In this document: positions 56,142 through 64,000 of the stretch, piece after piece
Position numbering within the stretch: position 1 is the stretch's first letter
How the letters are laid out: each line of letters opens with the position of its first letter
The notes under the pieces: generated by a model
What the model was told of the DNA's origin: nothing
The model's database searches: none
What the model saw: the letters and a program-made list of their open reading frames with translations, nothing else
Program-made: the position numbers and the translations under genes
NCBI GenBank assembly: GCA_963738325.1
Contig: CAVTWD010000002.1
Span: 248,001-312,000, forward strand
DNA length: 64,000 nucleotides
Direction: 5' to 3'
Source of the DNA: CAVTWD01 sp963738325
Lineage (GTDB): Bacteria; Actinomycetota; Acidimicrobiia; Acidimicrobiales; Ilumatobacteraceae

Positions 56142-56860
56142 CAGTGGGCGACGAGACCGAAGCCGCCCTCGCGACCGTGGCCGACGGCCTCGCCGCGGCC
56201 GCGCTGGCCATGGCGAAGCGGTTCGCCACGGGAGCCACCCTCTGGTGCCTCTCGACGCGCTGGCCGGCTCATGCCCGCCACGTCGCCGTCGAATTCGTCC
56301 ATCCGGTCATCGTCGGGAAGCGAGCCCTCCCGGCGGTTTCCGTCGCCGAAGGCGATCTCGTGACGAAGCTCCGGCTGCTCGTGCGCCCGGGCGACATCGT
56401 GTTGGCCATCGGGCCGGCCGACGACCGCGACCTCGCCTCGGTAGTACGGCGCGCCGAGCCGTGGGGCGCACTCAGCGTCTGGATCGGCGCCGGTGCACCG
56501 CGGCCCACGGGCGAGGCCCACCACGTCCTGTGGATCGACGGGCTCGACCTCGAGGTGGCGGCGCGGGCCGGCAGCTTCGTGGTTCTCTACCACCTCCTGT
56601 GGGAGCTCACCCACGTCGTGTTCGAGCATCCGGGGCTGCTCGCCGCGCCAGGCCCCGAGGGCGAGGTGTGCATCACGTGTTCCGACGCGGGCACCGTGGC
56701 CGAAGTGGCCGAGCTCGACGGTGAGGGGAAGGCCAGCGTGCTCGCCGGCGGCCACCGCGAGTCGGTCGACACCACCCTTGTCGGCCCGGTTGGACCGGGC
56801 GACCTCGTGCTCGTCCACGCGGGCACCGCTATCACGATCCTGGAAGGCGGAGCCGAATGA
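56138..56860 (+). CDS. Protein with C-terminal HypC-like domain
   Basis: A 240-aa intact protein. Residues 1-165 form a Rossmann-like domain related to SIS proteins (LAMAKRFATGATLWCLSTRW, RPGDIVLAIGPADDRDLASV). The last 65 residues are a HypC/HupF barrel (EVCITCSDAGTVAEVAELDG, VGPVGPGDLVLVHAGTAITI). The cysteines sit in VCITCSD rather than at residue 2, so it may bind its partner differently from HypC. It overlaps hypF and the SIS gene by ATGA. Similar HypC-tailed proteins occur in actinobacterial hyp operons; the role is not known to me. Confidence 0.8.
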   Translation: MTVGDETEAALATVADGLAAAALAMAKRFATGATLWCLSTRWPAHARHVAVEFVHPVIVGKRALPAVSVAEGDLVTKLRLLVRPGDIVLAIGPADDRDLASVVRRAEPWGALSVWIGAGAPRPTGEAHHVLWIDGLDLEVAARAGSFVVLYHLLWELTHVVFEHPGLLAAPGPEGEVCITCSDAGTVAEVAELDGEGKASVLAGGHRESVDTTLVGPVGPGDLVLVHAGTAITILEGGAE

Positions 56861-57531
56861 CCTCCGGGTCGACCTCGGAGCCGACTGCCTTCCTCTACCC
56901 GTTCATCGACGCCGACGAGCGCGACACCGATGCGCTCGTCACCGATCTCGCCGCGAGCGCGCGGGCCAAGATCGCCGACACGTGCCGGCTCCAGGCGAGA
57001 AGCTGGGACCGGTATCAGGGCGGGCTGGGTCAGGCGGCCGCCGACATGGCCCGGCGTTTCGCGGCTGGCGGGCGGCTGTTCACGTTCGGCAACGGCGGCA
57101 GCGCCACCGACGCGCGAGGGCGCGGCCGATTTGTTCCGCCAGCCGGGCGCGGGCCGGTCGCTGCCGGCGACCTGCCTCGTGGAGGACCAGGCCGTGCTGA
57201 GCGCGCTCGCCAACGACGTCGGCTACGAGCTCGTCTTCTCGCGCCAGCTGGAAGCCCATGCTCGGGCCGGCGACGTGGCCCTCGGGTTCTCCACGAGCGG
57301 CGACTCCCGCAACCTGCAGCACGCCTTTGCCGAAGCCCGCCGGAGCGGCGTCCTGACCGTCGGGATGGCGGGCTATGAGGGCGGGGCGATGGCGGCGGGC
57401 GGCGACGTCGAGCACTGCTTCGTGGTGGGGTCCGACAGCGTCCACCGGATCCAAGAGACACAGAACGCGCTCACGTATGCACGTGGCTCGCTGTGCACCG
57501 TGAGCTCGCCGACGGCGGGGAGGGGCCATGA
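56857..57531 (+). CDS. GmhA-like SIS-domain protein of the hyp operon (two frameshifts)
   Basis: The corrected length is about 224 aa. SIS motifs are FTFGNGGSATDA, CLVEDQAVLSALANDVGYEL, FSRQLEAHARAGDVALGFST and SGDSRNLQHAFAEAR; the end is VHRIQETQNALT and TWLAVHRELADGG. Shifts lie near 57115 and 57478 and cancel in length. SIS proteins bind phosphosugars; GmhA is sedoheptulose-7-phosphate isomerase, but the setting between hypF and hypE suggests a hydrogenase-linked role. Starts and stops overlap both neighbours (ATGA). Confidence 0.82.
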
Positions 57532-58610
57532 CGAGCGAGCGCAGCGAGGCCGAGGTCTTCGAGCGCATCGAGACGTTCCGGCGTCGACGGCCACGCCTGC
57601 TCGACGAGGTGGTGACGCTCGCCCACGGCGCCGGCGGCAAGGCGTCGGCGGCCCTTCTCGACGCCGTCTTCCTCCCCGAGCTCCACAACGACGCGCTGGC
57701 CAAGCAGACCGACGCCGCCGTCATCGACCTGCCCTCCGGCGAACGTCTCGCCTTCACCACGGATTCGTTCGTGGTGAAGCCCTTGCGGTTCCCCGGCGGC
57801 TCGATAGGGCATCTGGCGGTGCACGGCACCATCAACGACCTGGCCGTGATGGGCGCGTGGCCGATCGCCCTCTCCGCCGCCTTCGTGCTCGAGGAAGGCT
57901 TCCCGGTCGAGACGTTGCGCCGGATCGTGGCCGACATCGGCGATGCCTCGCGGAGCATGGGGATTCCCGTCGTCACCGGTGACACGAAAGTGGTCGAGCG
58001 GGGAGCGGCGGACGGCATGTACATCACGACGGCCGGCGTCGGGTTGGTGCCCGCCGGGCGCGAGCTCGACGCGGCTCGCGTGGCCGCGGGCGACGCCGTG
58101 ATCGTCTCGGGGACGATCGCTGACCACGGGGTCGCGGTCATGCTCGCCCGGGGTGAGCTCGCGCTCGACGCCGACCTCGCCTCGGACACCGCTCCCCTGC
58201 ACGAGCTCGTCGAGACGCTCCTCGAGGCGGCCCCGTCGACGGCGTGGCTCCGCGACGCCACGCGAGGCGGCCTCGGCACGGTATGCAACGAGCTGGCCAG
58301 GGCGTCCGAGCTCACCGTCGTGCTCGAAGAGACCGAGCTCCCCGTGCGCCCCGCGGTCGCCGGGGCTTGCGAGCTGCTCGGCATCGACCCGCTCTACGTG
58401 GCCAACGAGGGCAAGTTCGTCGCCGTCGTGCCTGGCGCCGAGGCCGAGGCGGCCGTCGCCGCGCTGCGCCGCCACCCCCTCGGGCGCGACGCCGCGCGGG
58501 TCGGGGAGATACGCGCCGAGCCCCCGGGGATCGTCGTCCTCGTGACCGGCTTCGGGGGCACCCGCATCGTCGACATGCTCGTCGGCGACCCCCTCCCCCG
58601 CATCTGTTGA
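57528..58610 (+). CDS. hypE: Hydrogenase maturation factor HypE
   Basis: This 360-aa AIR-synthase-fold protein is intact. VVTLAHGAGGKASAALLDAV, FTTDSFVVKPLRFPGGSIGH, AVHGTINDLAVMGAWPI, VVTGDTKVVERGAADGMYI, RDATRGGLGTVCNEL and PLYVANEGKFVAVV are all present. It ends PRIC; the C-terminal cysteine receives the carbamoyl group and is dehydrated to the thiocyanate that gives CN to iron. The ATG overlaps the SIS gene stop. Confidence 0.97.
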   Translation: MTSERSEAEVFERIETFRRRRPRLLDEVVTLAHGAGGKASAALLDAVFLPELHNDALAKQTDAAVIDLPSGERLAFTTDSFVVKPLRFPGGSIGHLAVHGTINDLAVMGAWPIALSAAFVLEEGFPVETLRRIVADIGDASRSMGIPVVTGDTKVVERGAADGMYITTAGVGLVPAGRELDAARVAAGDAVIVSGTIADHGVAVMLARGELALDADLASDTAPLHELVETLLEAAPSTAWLRDATRGGLGTVCNELARASELTVVLEETELPVRPAVAGACELLGIDPLYVANEGKFVAVVPGAEAEAAVAALRRHPLGRDAARVGEIRAEPPGIVVLVTGFGGTRIVDMLVGDPLPRIC

Positions 58611-58684
58611 CGAGCACGCACGTGGAGGGCCCGTCAGTGGCGGGCCGGATCACTCGGTCGTAGCCGCGCGCAGCTCGTCCCCGT

Positions 58685-59161
58685 TCATCCCTTGACCGCC
58701 TCGGCGAAGCTCTGGAGGAGGCCGCTCCAGCCGCCGTCGGATCCGAGGATGGACTGGAGCTCCTCGGCTCGCTCGCCGTAGGCGGCGAGACCCCGATGCT
58801 CGAGCTCGACGATCGTGCGTTCGGGACCATCAGCGGTGAAACGCACATCGACCTCGGTCTGCACCGAAGGGTCGTGCCGCCACTCGGCGTTGAGCTCCCA
58901 GACGAACACCACCCGGGCCGGCGGGTCCCACACCTTCACGCGGCCCCAATCGCACTCGGTGCCGTCGGCCGCCCGCTCGAACCACCGGCCGCCCGGGCGG
59001 GGCTCGGCGATCACCTCGACGGGGGTCTCGGCACCGATGTGATGGGTGGCGAGCGGCCACCACCGCGCGAACTGCTCGGCGAAGAGGCGGAAGGCCCGGT
59101 CTCTTGGCGCGTCGACCACCACGCGCTTGGCGACGGCGAGATCGGTGGAAGGGTCGGTCAT
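58685..59161 (-). CDS. SRPBCC/AHSA1-like protein
   Basis: This 158-aa START/AHSA1-type fold contains LAVAKRVVVDAPRDRAFRLF, WWPLATHHIGAETPVEVIAE, RPGGRWFERAADGTECDWGR and VVFVWELNAEWRHDPS. It probably binds a hydrophobic ligand. The ATG overlaps the stop of the ArsR gene (ATGA). Pairs of ArsR regulator and SRPBCC protein are common and are regulated together. Confidence 0.85.
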   Translation of the reverse strand: MTDPSTDLAVAKRVVVDAPRDRAFRLFAEQFARWWPLATHHIGAETPVEVIAEPRPGGRWFERAADGTECDWGRVKVWDPPARVVFVWELNAEWRHDPSVQTEVDVRFTADGPERTIVELEHRGLAAYGERAEELQSILGSDGGWSGLLQSFAEAVKG

Positions 59162-59481
59162 GGCGGTTCCTCCATGGATCGTTCGGCGGCAGCCTTGAAG
59201 CTGTCGAGGGCGAGCGTCCAGAACCGGTCGAGCTGGGCCCGGAAGGCCCCGACGCCGGCCGGGTCGACTCGGTAGATGCGGCGCGTGCCGACCTGCTCGT
59301 CGACGACGAGACCGGCGTCCTTCAGCACCTTCAGGTGCTGGGAGACCGCCGGGCGGCTGACCGGGAAGCCGTTGGCCAGCTCACCCACCGGTCGCGGGCC
59401 TTCGGCGAGGCGTTCGAAGATTGCTCGCCGCGTGGCATCCCCGAGGGCGTCGGCCATCGCCGTCCACGTGTAAGTCAGCAC
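59158..59481 (-). CDS. ArsR-family regulator
   Basis: This 107-aa winged-HTH repressor reads MADALGDATRRAIFERLAEG, ELANGFPVSRPAVSQHLKVL and AGLVVDEQVGTRRIYRVDP. There are no metal-binding cysteines, so it is of the non-metal subclass linked to SRPBCC proteins. The GTG at 59481 lies inside a nested palindrome and only about 8 bp after the -10, which suggests a leaderless, self-repressed transcript. An ATG at 59457 is an alternative start. Confidence 0.88.
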   Translation of the reverse strand: MLTYTWTAMADALGDATRRAIFERLAEGPRPVGELANGFPVSRPAVSQHLKVLKDAGLVVDEQVGTRRIYRVDPAGVGAFRAQLDRFWTLALDSFKAAAERSMEEPP

Positions 59482-59517
59482 TAACGGTTAGCTTAGACTT
59501 ACTGCGCTAGGTGTCAA
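59470..59517 (-). promoter_or_regulatory. ArsR promoter and operator
   Basis: On the minus strand TTGACA (59517-59512), 16 nt, TAAGCT (59495-59490). GTAAGTC (59470-59476) and GACTTAC (59496-59502) are inverted around CTAACGGTTAG (59481-59491), itself a palindrome. The operator covers the -10 and the start codon. Confidence 0.75.
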
Positions 59518-59657
59518 GGCCGGGCGAGCCGCGGTGCTCCTCCTCGACCGCGGGCGCCTGCCGCACCAGGGCGCGGACGCGCGCGGCCCTCCGGCTCCAG
59601 CGACCGCCGCACCAGGTCGGCCGGGCCGGGGTCATCCTCGACGACGAGCGGGCGCAT
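59514..59657 (-). pseudogene. Possible remnant of a response-regulator receiver domain
   Basis: A 47-codon frame begins MRPLVVEDDPGPADLVRRSL, the start of a receiver domain with its acidic pocket (EDD). It then loses similarity and stops. There is no output domain nearby. It may be a fragment or a chance match in GC-rich sequence. Confidence 0.35.
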
Positions 59658-59731
59658 CACCCGCCGCGGACGGACATGGCTCGAACTGCGTCCGCAGTCA
59701 TCACGTTGGCATGGGGTGGCATGCTGAGGCG

Positions 59732-62086
59732 ATGGCCACCAGCGTGCCCGAGCACGCCCCGGGGTCGGACGTCCCCGAGAGCTGGCGTCCGGCCCGCAGG
59801 ACCGGCCAGCGGGCCTCGCTCAAGCCGCGCCTGAGCGAGCGCGTCAAGGACCGGATGCTCGGGCCGGTCCTCCCCAACGAGGCGCTGGCCCACGAGCGCC
59901 TCGGGCGGCCCACGGCGCTCGCGGTCTTCTCGTCGGACGCGCTTTCGTCGACGGCGTACGCCACGGAGGAAATCCTCCGGACCCTCTTGCCCGCCGCCGG
60001 AGGCATCGGGCTGCTGGCGTACGCCAAGGTCATGCCCATCACGATCGCGATGGTGCTCGTGCTGGCCATCCTGATGTTCAGTTACCGCCAGACGATCAAG
60101 GCCTACCCCTCCGCCGGGGGCGCATACATCGTCACAAAGGACAACCTCGGCCTGCTGCCCGCGCAGGTCGCCGGCGTCGCCCTCCTCACCGACTACGTGC
60201 TCACCGTCGCGGTGTCGGTCTCGGCCGGCACGGCCGCGCTGTACTCGGCCGTGCCGTCGATCTACGCGTGGCGGGTTCCCGTCGCGCTCGTCTTCATCGC
60301 GCTCATCTCGTGGGGCAACCTGCGGGGCGTGAAGGAGTCGGGCCGGCTGTTCGCCGCGCCCACGTACTTCTTCATCGTCGGGGTGCTGATCGTCATGATC
60401 GTCGGCGCCGTGAAGTCCGCGTTCGGGGACCTGCCGGTCACACCACCGAGTGAGATACCGAACGCCACCGAGGGCGTGACGTTGTTCTTGCTGCTGCACG
60501 CCTTCGCCTCCGGCGGCGCGGCCATGACCGGGGTGGAGGCGATCTCCAACGGCGTGCCCGCCTTCAAGCCGCCGGAGTGGAAGAACGCTCGCAGCACGCT
60601 GATGGTGATGGGCACGTTGCTGGGCACGATGTTCCTCGGGCTGTCGTGGTTGGCCAGCAAGATGCACCCGGTGCCGAGCGACAGCCAGACGGTGATCGCT
60701 CAGATCGCCAAGGGCGTGATCGGCGACGGGCCCCAGTTCTTCGCCTTCCAGCTCTTCACGCTCCTGATCCTCGTGCTCGCCGCCAACACGAGCTTCGCCG
60801 ACTTCCCGCGGCTGGCCAGCTTCCACGCCGAAGACGCCTTCATGCCCCGCCAGCTCACCAAGCGCGGGCACCGGCTGGCCTTCTCCAACGGCATTCTCTT
60901 CCTGGCAGTCGCGGCGGGCTTCCTCGTCGTGCTCTTCGGGGCCGACGTCACCCACCTCATCCCGCTCTACGCCATCGGGGTGTTCACGAGCTTCACGCTG
61001 TCGCAGGCCGGCATGGCCAAGCGCCACCTGCGCTTGCGCGAGCCGAAATGGGGGCTCGGCCTCGCCATCAACGGGGCAGGGGCCATCGCCACCGGCATCG
61101 TGACGCTCATCATCGCCATCACGAAGTTCAGCCACGGCGCGTGGGCGATCATGCTGCTCGTCCCGCTGCTGGTGGCGGCGCTCGTGCGGCTCAACCATCA
61201 GTACGAGGCCGAGACCGAGGAGCTGCACGGGCCCAAGCTGCTCGCGGCCGTGGCCCAACCGGTCCCGGCCCGCACGGTCAGCGTCGTACTGATCGACGGC
61301 CTGGATACCGCCGCTGCGGCGGCCTTGCGGGCGGCCCGCACGCTGCGCACCGACCGCACGGAGGCCGTGCACTTCTCCCTGGACGACCAGAGGACAGCCA
61401 AGCTGATGGAGGCCTGGGAGCAGTTCCACATCGATCACCTGGATCTGCGCGTCGTCGACTGCCCGGACCGCCAACTCATCCGACGGACGTCCGAGTACGT
61501 GTTGGAGCTGGTAGCCGACGGCCGGACCCAAGTCAGCGTGCTCATCCCGCGGCTGATCCACCGGCGCGGCTGGCATACGTTGCTCCACGACCGGACGTCC
61601 GAGGAGCTGTCGGCCGCCCTGGCCCGTCTCCCGAACGTGACCGTCACGATCGTGCCGCACCTCTTGGGCGGCGAGTCGGCGGTCGTCGCCTCGCCAGAGA
61701 AGATGGCCGCCGTGCTGCGCGAGGCGGGTGACGGCGACGACCCCTCGCCCTCGCCGGTCATCGGGGACGACGAGCGCCAGACGATGGGGGAGCTCGACTG
61801 GCGGAGCCGGGCGACGGTGGAGGGCAAAGTCGTCCAGCTCGTGGTCGAGACCACGCGAGGAGTACCGAGCATCGTCGCCGTGCTCGATGACGGCACCGGT
61901 CAGGTCGACTTGCTCTTCCTCGGCCGCCGCCAGGTCGGCGGCGTGGCGCTCGGGGCGTGCATCCGCGCCACGGGCATGGCCGCCGCCCACCGGGAGCGGC
62001 TCACGATGCTGAACCCAGAGGTGGATATCGTCGCTCCTGCGCCGCACCTCGCCCATTCCCCGCTCAAGGCCACGCACCACGACTGA
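59732..62086 (+). CDS. KimA-like APC permease with C-terminal regulatory domains
   Basis: This 784-aa protein is intact. Residues 50-500 form a 12-helix APC transporter with the family opening ALAVFSSDALSSTAYATEEI, YPSAGGAYIVTKDNLGLLPA and SGGAAMTGVEAISNGVPAFK. This is close to the KimA/YdaO potassium-proton symporters. Residues 560-680 are USP-like (SVVLIDGLDTAAAAALRAAR, VSVLIPRLIHRRGWHTLLHD). The last 90 residues look like an OB fold (RSRATVEGKVVQLVVETTRG, VAVLDDGTGQVDLLFLG). An ATG at 59732 is used; no c-di-AMP riboswitch was seen upstream. Confidence 0.85.
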   Translation: MATSVPEHAPGSDVPESWRPARRTGQRASLKPRLSERVKDRMLGPVLPNEALAHERLGRPTALAVFSSDALSSTAYATEEILRTLLPAAGGIGLLAYAKVMPITIAMVLVLAILMFSYRQTIKAYPSAGGAYIVTKDNLGLLPAQVAGVALLTDYVLTVAVSVSAGTAALYSAVPSIYAWRVPVALVFIALISWGNLRGVKESGRLFAAPTYFFIVGVLIVMIVGAVKSAFGDLPVTPPSEIPNATEGVTLFLLLHAFASGGAAMTGVEAISNGVPAFKPPEWKNARSTLMVMGTLLGTMFLGLSWLASKMHPVPSDSQTVIAQIAKGVIGDGPQFFAFQLFTLLILVLAANTSFADFPRLASFHAEDAFMPRQLTKRGHRLAFSNGILFLAVAAGFLVVLFGADVTHLIPLYAIGVFTSFTLSQAGMAKRHLRLREPKWGLGLAINGAGAIATGIVTLIIAITKFSHGAWAIMLLVPLLVAALVRLNHQYEAETEELHGPKLLAAVAQPVPARTVSVVLIDGLDTAAAAALRAARTLRTDRTEAVHFSLDDQRTAKLMEAWEQFHIDHLDLRVVDCPDRQLIRRTSEYVLELVADGRTQVSVLIPRLIHRRGWHTLLHDRTSEELSAALARLPNVTVTIVPHLLGGESAVVASPEKMAAVLREAGDGDDPSPSPVIGDDERQTMGELDWRSRATVEGKVVQLVVETTRGVPSIVAVLDDGTGQVDLLFLGRRQVGGVALGACIRATGMAAAHRERLTMLNPEVDIVAPAPHLAHSPLKATHHD

Positions 62087-62128
62087 CCCGCTGGCCGTTG
62101 CAAGGCAAACCACTTAGGCTCGCAGTTC

Positions 62129-64000
62129 GTGCTACCGGGGGTAACCACAGCGGTGGACCGCCGGAGGCGGGCGCGGGCCATCGCGTCGGTGACGGTGATG
62201 GCGTTGCTCGGGGCCTCCGCGTTGGTGGCACCGTGGGTCACTCCATTCACGTCGGCGGCGGCTTCCTTCGGGACGTCGGTGCACTTCGGCGGCGAGGGAC
62301 TGGGCGCCCCGGGGCGGGATCGTGTACTCGTCCCTGTCGACGGGACCACGGCCAATCTCGGCGCCACCGACTTCACCGTCGAGTTCTGGATGGCCGCCGC
62401 CGGGGCCGACAACACGGGCACCTCGGTCAGCTGCAACGTGCCCAGCACGACGTGGATCCACGGTCGCGTCGTGCTCGACCGCGACCGTTGGCCCGCGGGC
62501 GCTGGGCCGGAGGGGCGCGACTGGGGCGTGTCCGTCACCAGCGACGGGCGCGTCGCGTTCGGGGTGATGACCGCCAACGGCAGCGCGGCAGGAGGGCCGG
62601 CGTGGACGGCCTGCACGGGCGGCGTCAACGCGCTCGACGGCGCGTGGCACCACATCGCCGTCCAACGCACCGTCACGGGAGCGATGGAGATCTGGGTGGA
62701 CGGCACGCGGCGGGCGGCGGCAGCCGGACCGGCGGGCGACCTCTCCTTCCCGCACGGCTGGCCTTCGGCCCATGCTGCCACGGATGCCTACCTCGGCATC
62801 GGGGCCGAGAAGGCCGACGCGACCGCCGCGTTCCCCGCCTACAAGGGCTATCTGGACGAGCTGCGGCTGTCGACGCTTCGTCGCTACGGGACGACGTTCG
62901 CGAGACCGACCGGACCGTTCGTCCCCGACAGTGCGACTGCAGCCCTGTACCACTTCGATGGCGCGGCGGGACTGTGCCCGCCGACGCTCGCCGACGCCAC
63001 GGCCAGGACGGGCGCCCTGTGCCGGGCCGACGCCGCCGGCCCCGTGCTGTCCCCCACCGTGCCCGCCGTCCATCAGGATCCCGCCCCGCCCGCGGCACCC
63101 GGCCAGCCGGCGGGCACTTCGGGCTTCCATCCGATCGCCGCCCTCCGCTTGGCCGACACCCGACCGAGAGCTCTCCTCGGAAGCCAGACCCTCGCCGTCC
63201 AAGTCACCGGAAGAGGCGGCGTCCCCTCCGGGGCGGCCTCCGCCTCGCTCAACCTCACCGTGGTGGCGCCAGGCGTGCCCGGTTGGCTGTCGGCGTGGCC
63301 TTGCGACCAGCGCCGGCCGGCGACCAGCAACCTCAACTTCTCCGCCGGCCGTAGCGTGGCCAACCTCGCCGTAGTCGGCCTCAGCCGCTCCGGCCAGGTC
63401 TGCGTCTTCGCTTCGGTCTCCACCGCCGTGCTCGTCGACGTGCAGGGATGGTGGGGCGGCAGCGGGCTCGGCTTCGCCGCGGTGGCGCCCGCCCGGCTGA
63501 TCGACTCGCGTCCAGGGCGGGTGGACGGCGTGACGGTCGTGCGGGTGGCGGGGCGGGGAGCCGTGCCGGCCACGGCCACGGCGGTGGCGCTGCGGGTCAG
63601 CATCATCGGCGCGGCCGCGCCCGGCTTCGCCGTCGCCTTCCCGTGTGGCCAGCCACGGCCGGCCACGAGCAACCTGAACTACGCGCCCGGCGACACCGTC
63701 TCCAACCTCGCCACGGTCGCTCTCGGCGCGGGGGGCACCGCATGTGTCGATGTCGAAGGAGCGGCCTCCCTCGCCGTCGATGTCACGGGCTGGTGGGGCG
63801 CCGGAGGCCTTGGCTACGTCGTCGGTGGAGTCGGCCCGGTCCGCGCCGCGGACACGCGGCCCACTCGGGTGCCCGCCGGCGGCGTGGTCGTGGTGCCGGC
63901 ACCGGCCAATGTCGGGATCGCCGCGCTCGACCTCGTGGCCGTGGCCGCGGGGGGAGCAGGATCGCTGACGGCGTATCCCTGTGACGAAGTCGCCCCGGCC
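62129..64000 (+). CDS. Secreted LamG protein with repeated beta domains (runs off right edge)
   Basis: The frame is open to the window end. A signal peptide (AIASVTVMALLGASALVAPW) is followed by a LamG/concanavalin-like domain: SVHFGGEGLGAPGRDRVLV, TDFTVEFWMAAAGADNT, DGAWHHIAVQRTVTGAMEIW, AYLGIGAEKADAT and GYLDELRLSTLRRY. About 115-residue repeats then begin near 63118, 63466 and 63805, each with DTRP/DSRPG, PATSNLN and DVTGWWG-type motifs. It is probably a wall or matrix protein. GTG at 62129 or 62153 starts it. Confidence 0.82.
   Translation, partial: MLPGVTTAVDRRRRARAIASVTVMALLGASALVAPWVTPFTSAAASFGTSVHFGGEGLGAPGRDRVLVPVDGTTANLGATDFTVEFWMAAAGADNTGTSVSCNVPSTTWIHGRVVLDRDRWPAGAGPEGRDWGVSVTSDGRVAFGVMTANGSAAGGPAWTACTGGVNALDGAWHHIAVQRTVTGAMEIWVDGTRRAAAAGPAGDLSFPHGWPSAHAATDAYLGIGAEKADATAAFPAYKGYLDELRLSTLRRYGTTFARPTGPFVPDSATAALYHFDGAAGLCPPTLADATARTGALCRADAAGPVLSPTVPAVHQDPAPPAAPGQPAGTSGFHPIAALRLADTRPRALLGSQTLAVQVTGRGGVPSGAASASLNLTVVAPGVPGWLSAWPCDQRRPATSNLNFSAGRSVANLAVVGLSRSGQVCVFASVSTAVLVDVQGWWGGSGLGFAAVAPARLIDSRPGRVDGVTVVRVAGRGAVPATATAVALRVSIIGAAAPGFAVAFPCGQPRPATSNLNYAPGDTVSNLATVALGAGGTACVDVEGAASLAVDVTGWWGAGGLGYVVGGVGPVRAADTRPTRVPAGGVVVVPAPANVGIAALDLVAVAAGGAGSLTAYPCDEVAPA
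62322..62328 (+). other. GTG-rich start of the LamG domain (no separate gene)
   Basis: Several alternative GTG codons lie in the first 200 bp of this gene. None has a good ribosome site, so the start remains the least certain part of the annotation. Confidence 0.3.

Noticed and set aside
59518..59731. c-di-AMP (ydaO) riboswitch before the KimA-like gene
   Set aside because: I found none of the conserved ydaO blocks; the sequence is plain GC-rich DNA with a possible receiver-domain remnant.
59657..62113. An 818-codon minus-strand frame opposite the permease
   Set aside because: It is a mirror of the permease codon pattern, with compositionally odd Arg/His/Gly-rich protein and no known motif.

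Overview
The window is about 70% GC and reads as a chromosomal segment of an actinobacterium. The gene order comM-dprA-xerC-sigma-M23-rpsB-tsf-pyrH-frr-cdsA is the standard actinobacterial translation/division cluster. A high-affinity group 1h [NiFe] hydrogenase, a DUF2510 protein and several [ST]-rich lipoproteins point the same way. An Acidimicrobiia-like metagenomic genome is my best guess, but no rRNA gene is present to settle it. Many conserved genes (tsf, rpsB, dprA, comM, xerC, hypA, hypF and others) carry single-base frameshifts, several next to homopolymers. I read these as assembly or sequencing errors and give each gene its full corrected span.

Layout. 1-9166 (minus strand) holds the cluster above. 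9371-15966 holds a lipoprotein, ClpP, two coupled PLP enzymes, and a Rieske protein divergent from a SufR-like regulator. 16536-32727 is a 16,190-bp integrative element. A large serine integrase has inserted it into a DUF2461/TIGR02453 gene, whose two halves lie outside the element at 16078-16535 and 32728-32934. Joining the flanks restores the gene in frame, and joining the element ends restores a symmetrical attP with 13-bp inverted arms around a central TT. The element carries a chain of overlapping small genes with a DUF3987-like replication protein, a DUF2510-PH-SHOCT protein, a LITAF-like zinc protein and a zinc/histone-H1-like protein. It has itself been hit by a three-gene DDE/ATPase transposon, an IS3 and an IS1380.

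33013-42282 holds an EamA transporter, a phosphoesterase/MprF-type fusion next to a lysS that lacks its catalytic core, a HerA-like ATPase, a small antitoxin-family protein, an ArsC-like protein, tRNA-Leu(TAG) and a protease remnant.

42290-58610 is a hydrogen-oxidation locus. The minus operon runs hhyS-hhyL-NifU-like-DUF5947-DUF6084-conserved protein-maturation protease-34-aa membrane peptide-YceI-hypA-hypC-hypD. Divergent from it is a PadR regulator fused to a second YceI domain. After a PAS protein comes a plus operon hypF-(HypC-tailed protein)-SIS protein-hypE. Together these encode the enzyme, NiFe(CN)2CO assembly, nickel delivery and C-terminal processing; hypB is not in the window. The rest is an ArsR-SRPBCC pair, a KimA-like APC permease and a secreted LamG/repeat protein that runs off the right edge.
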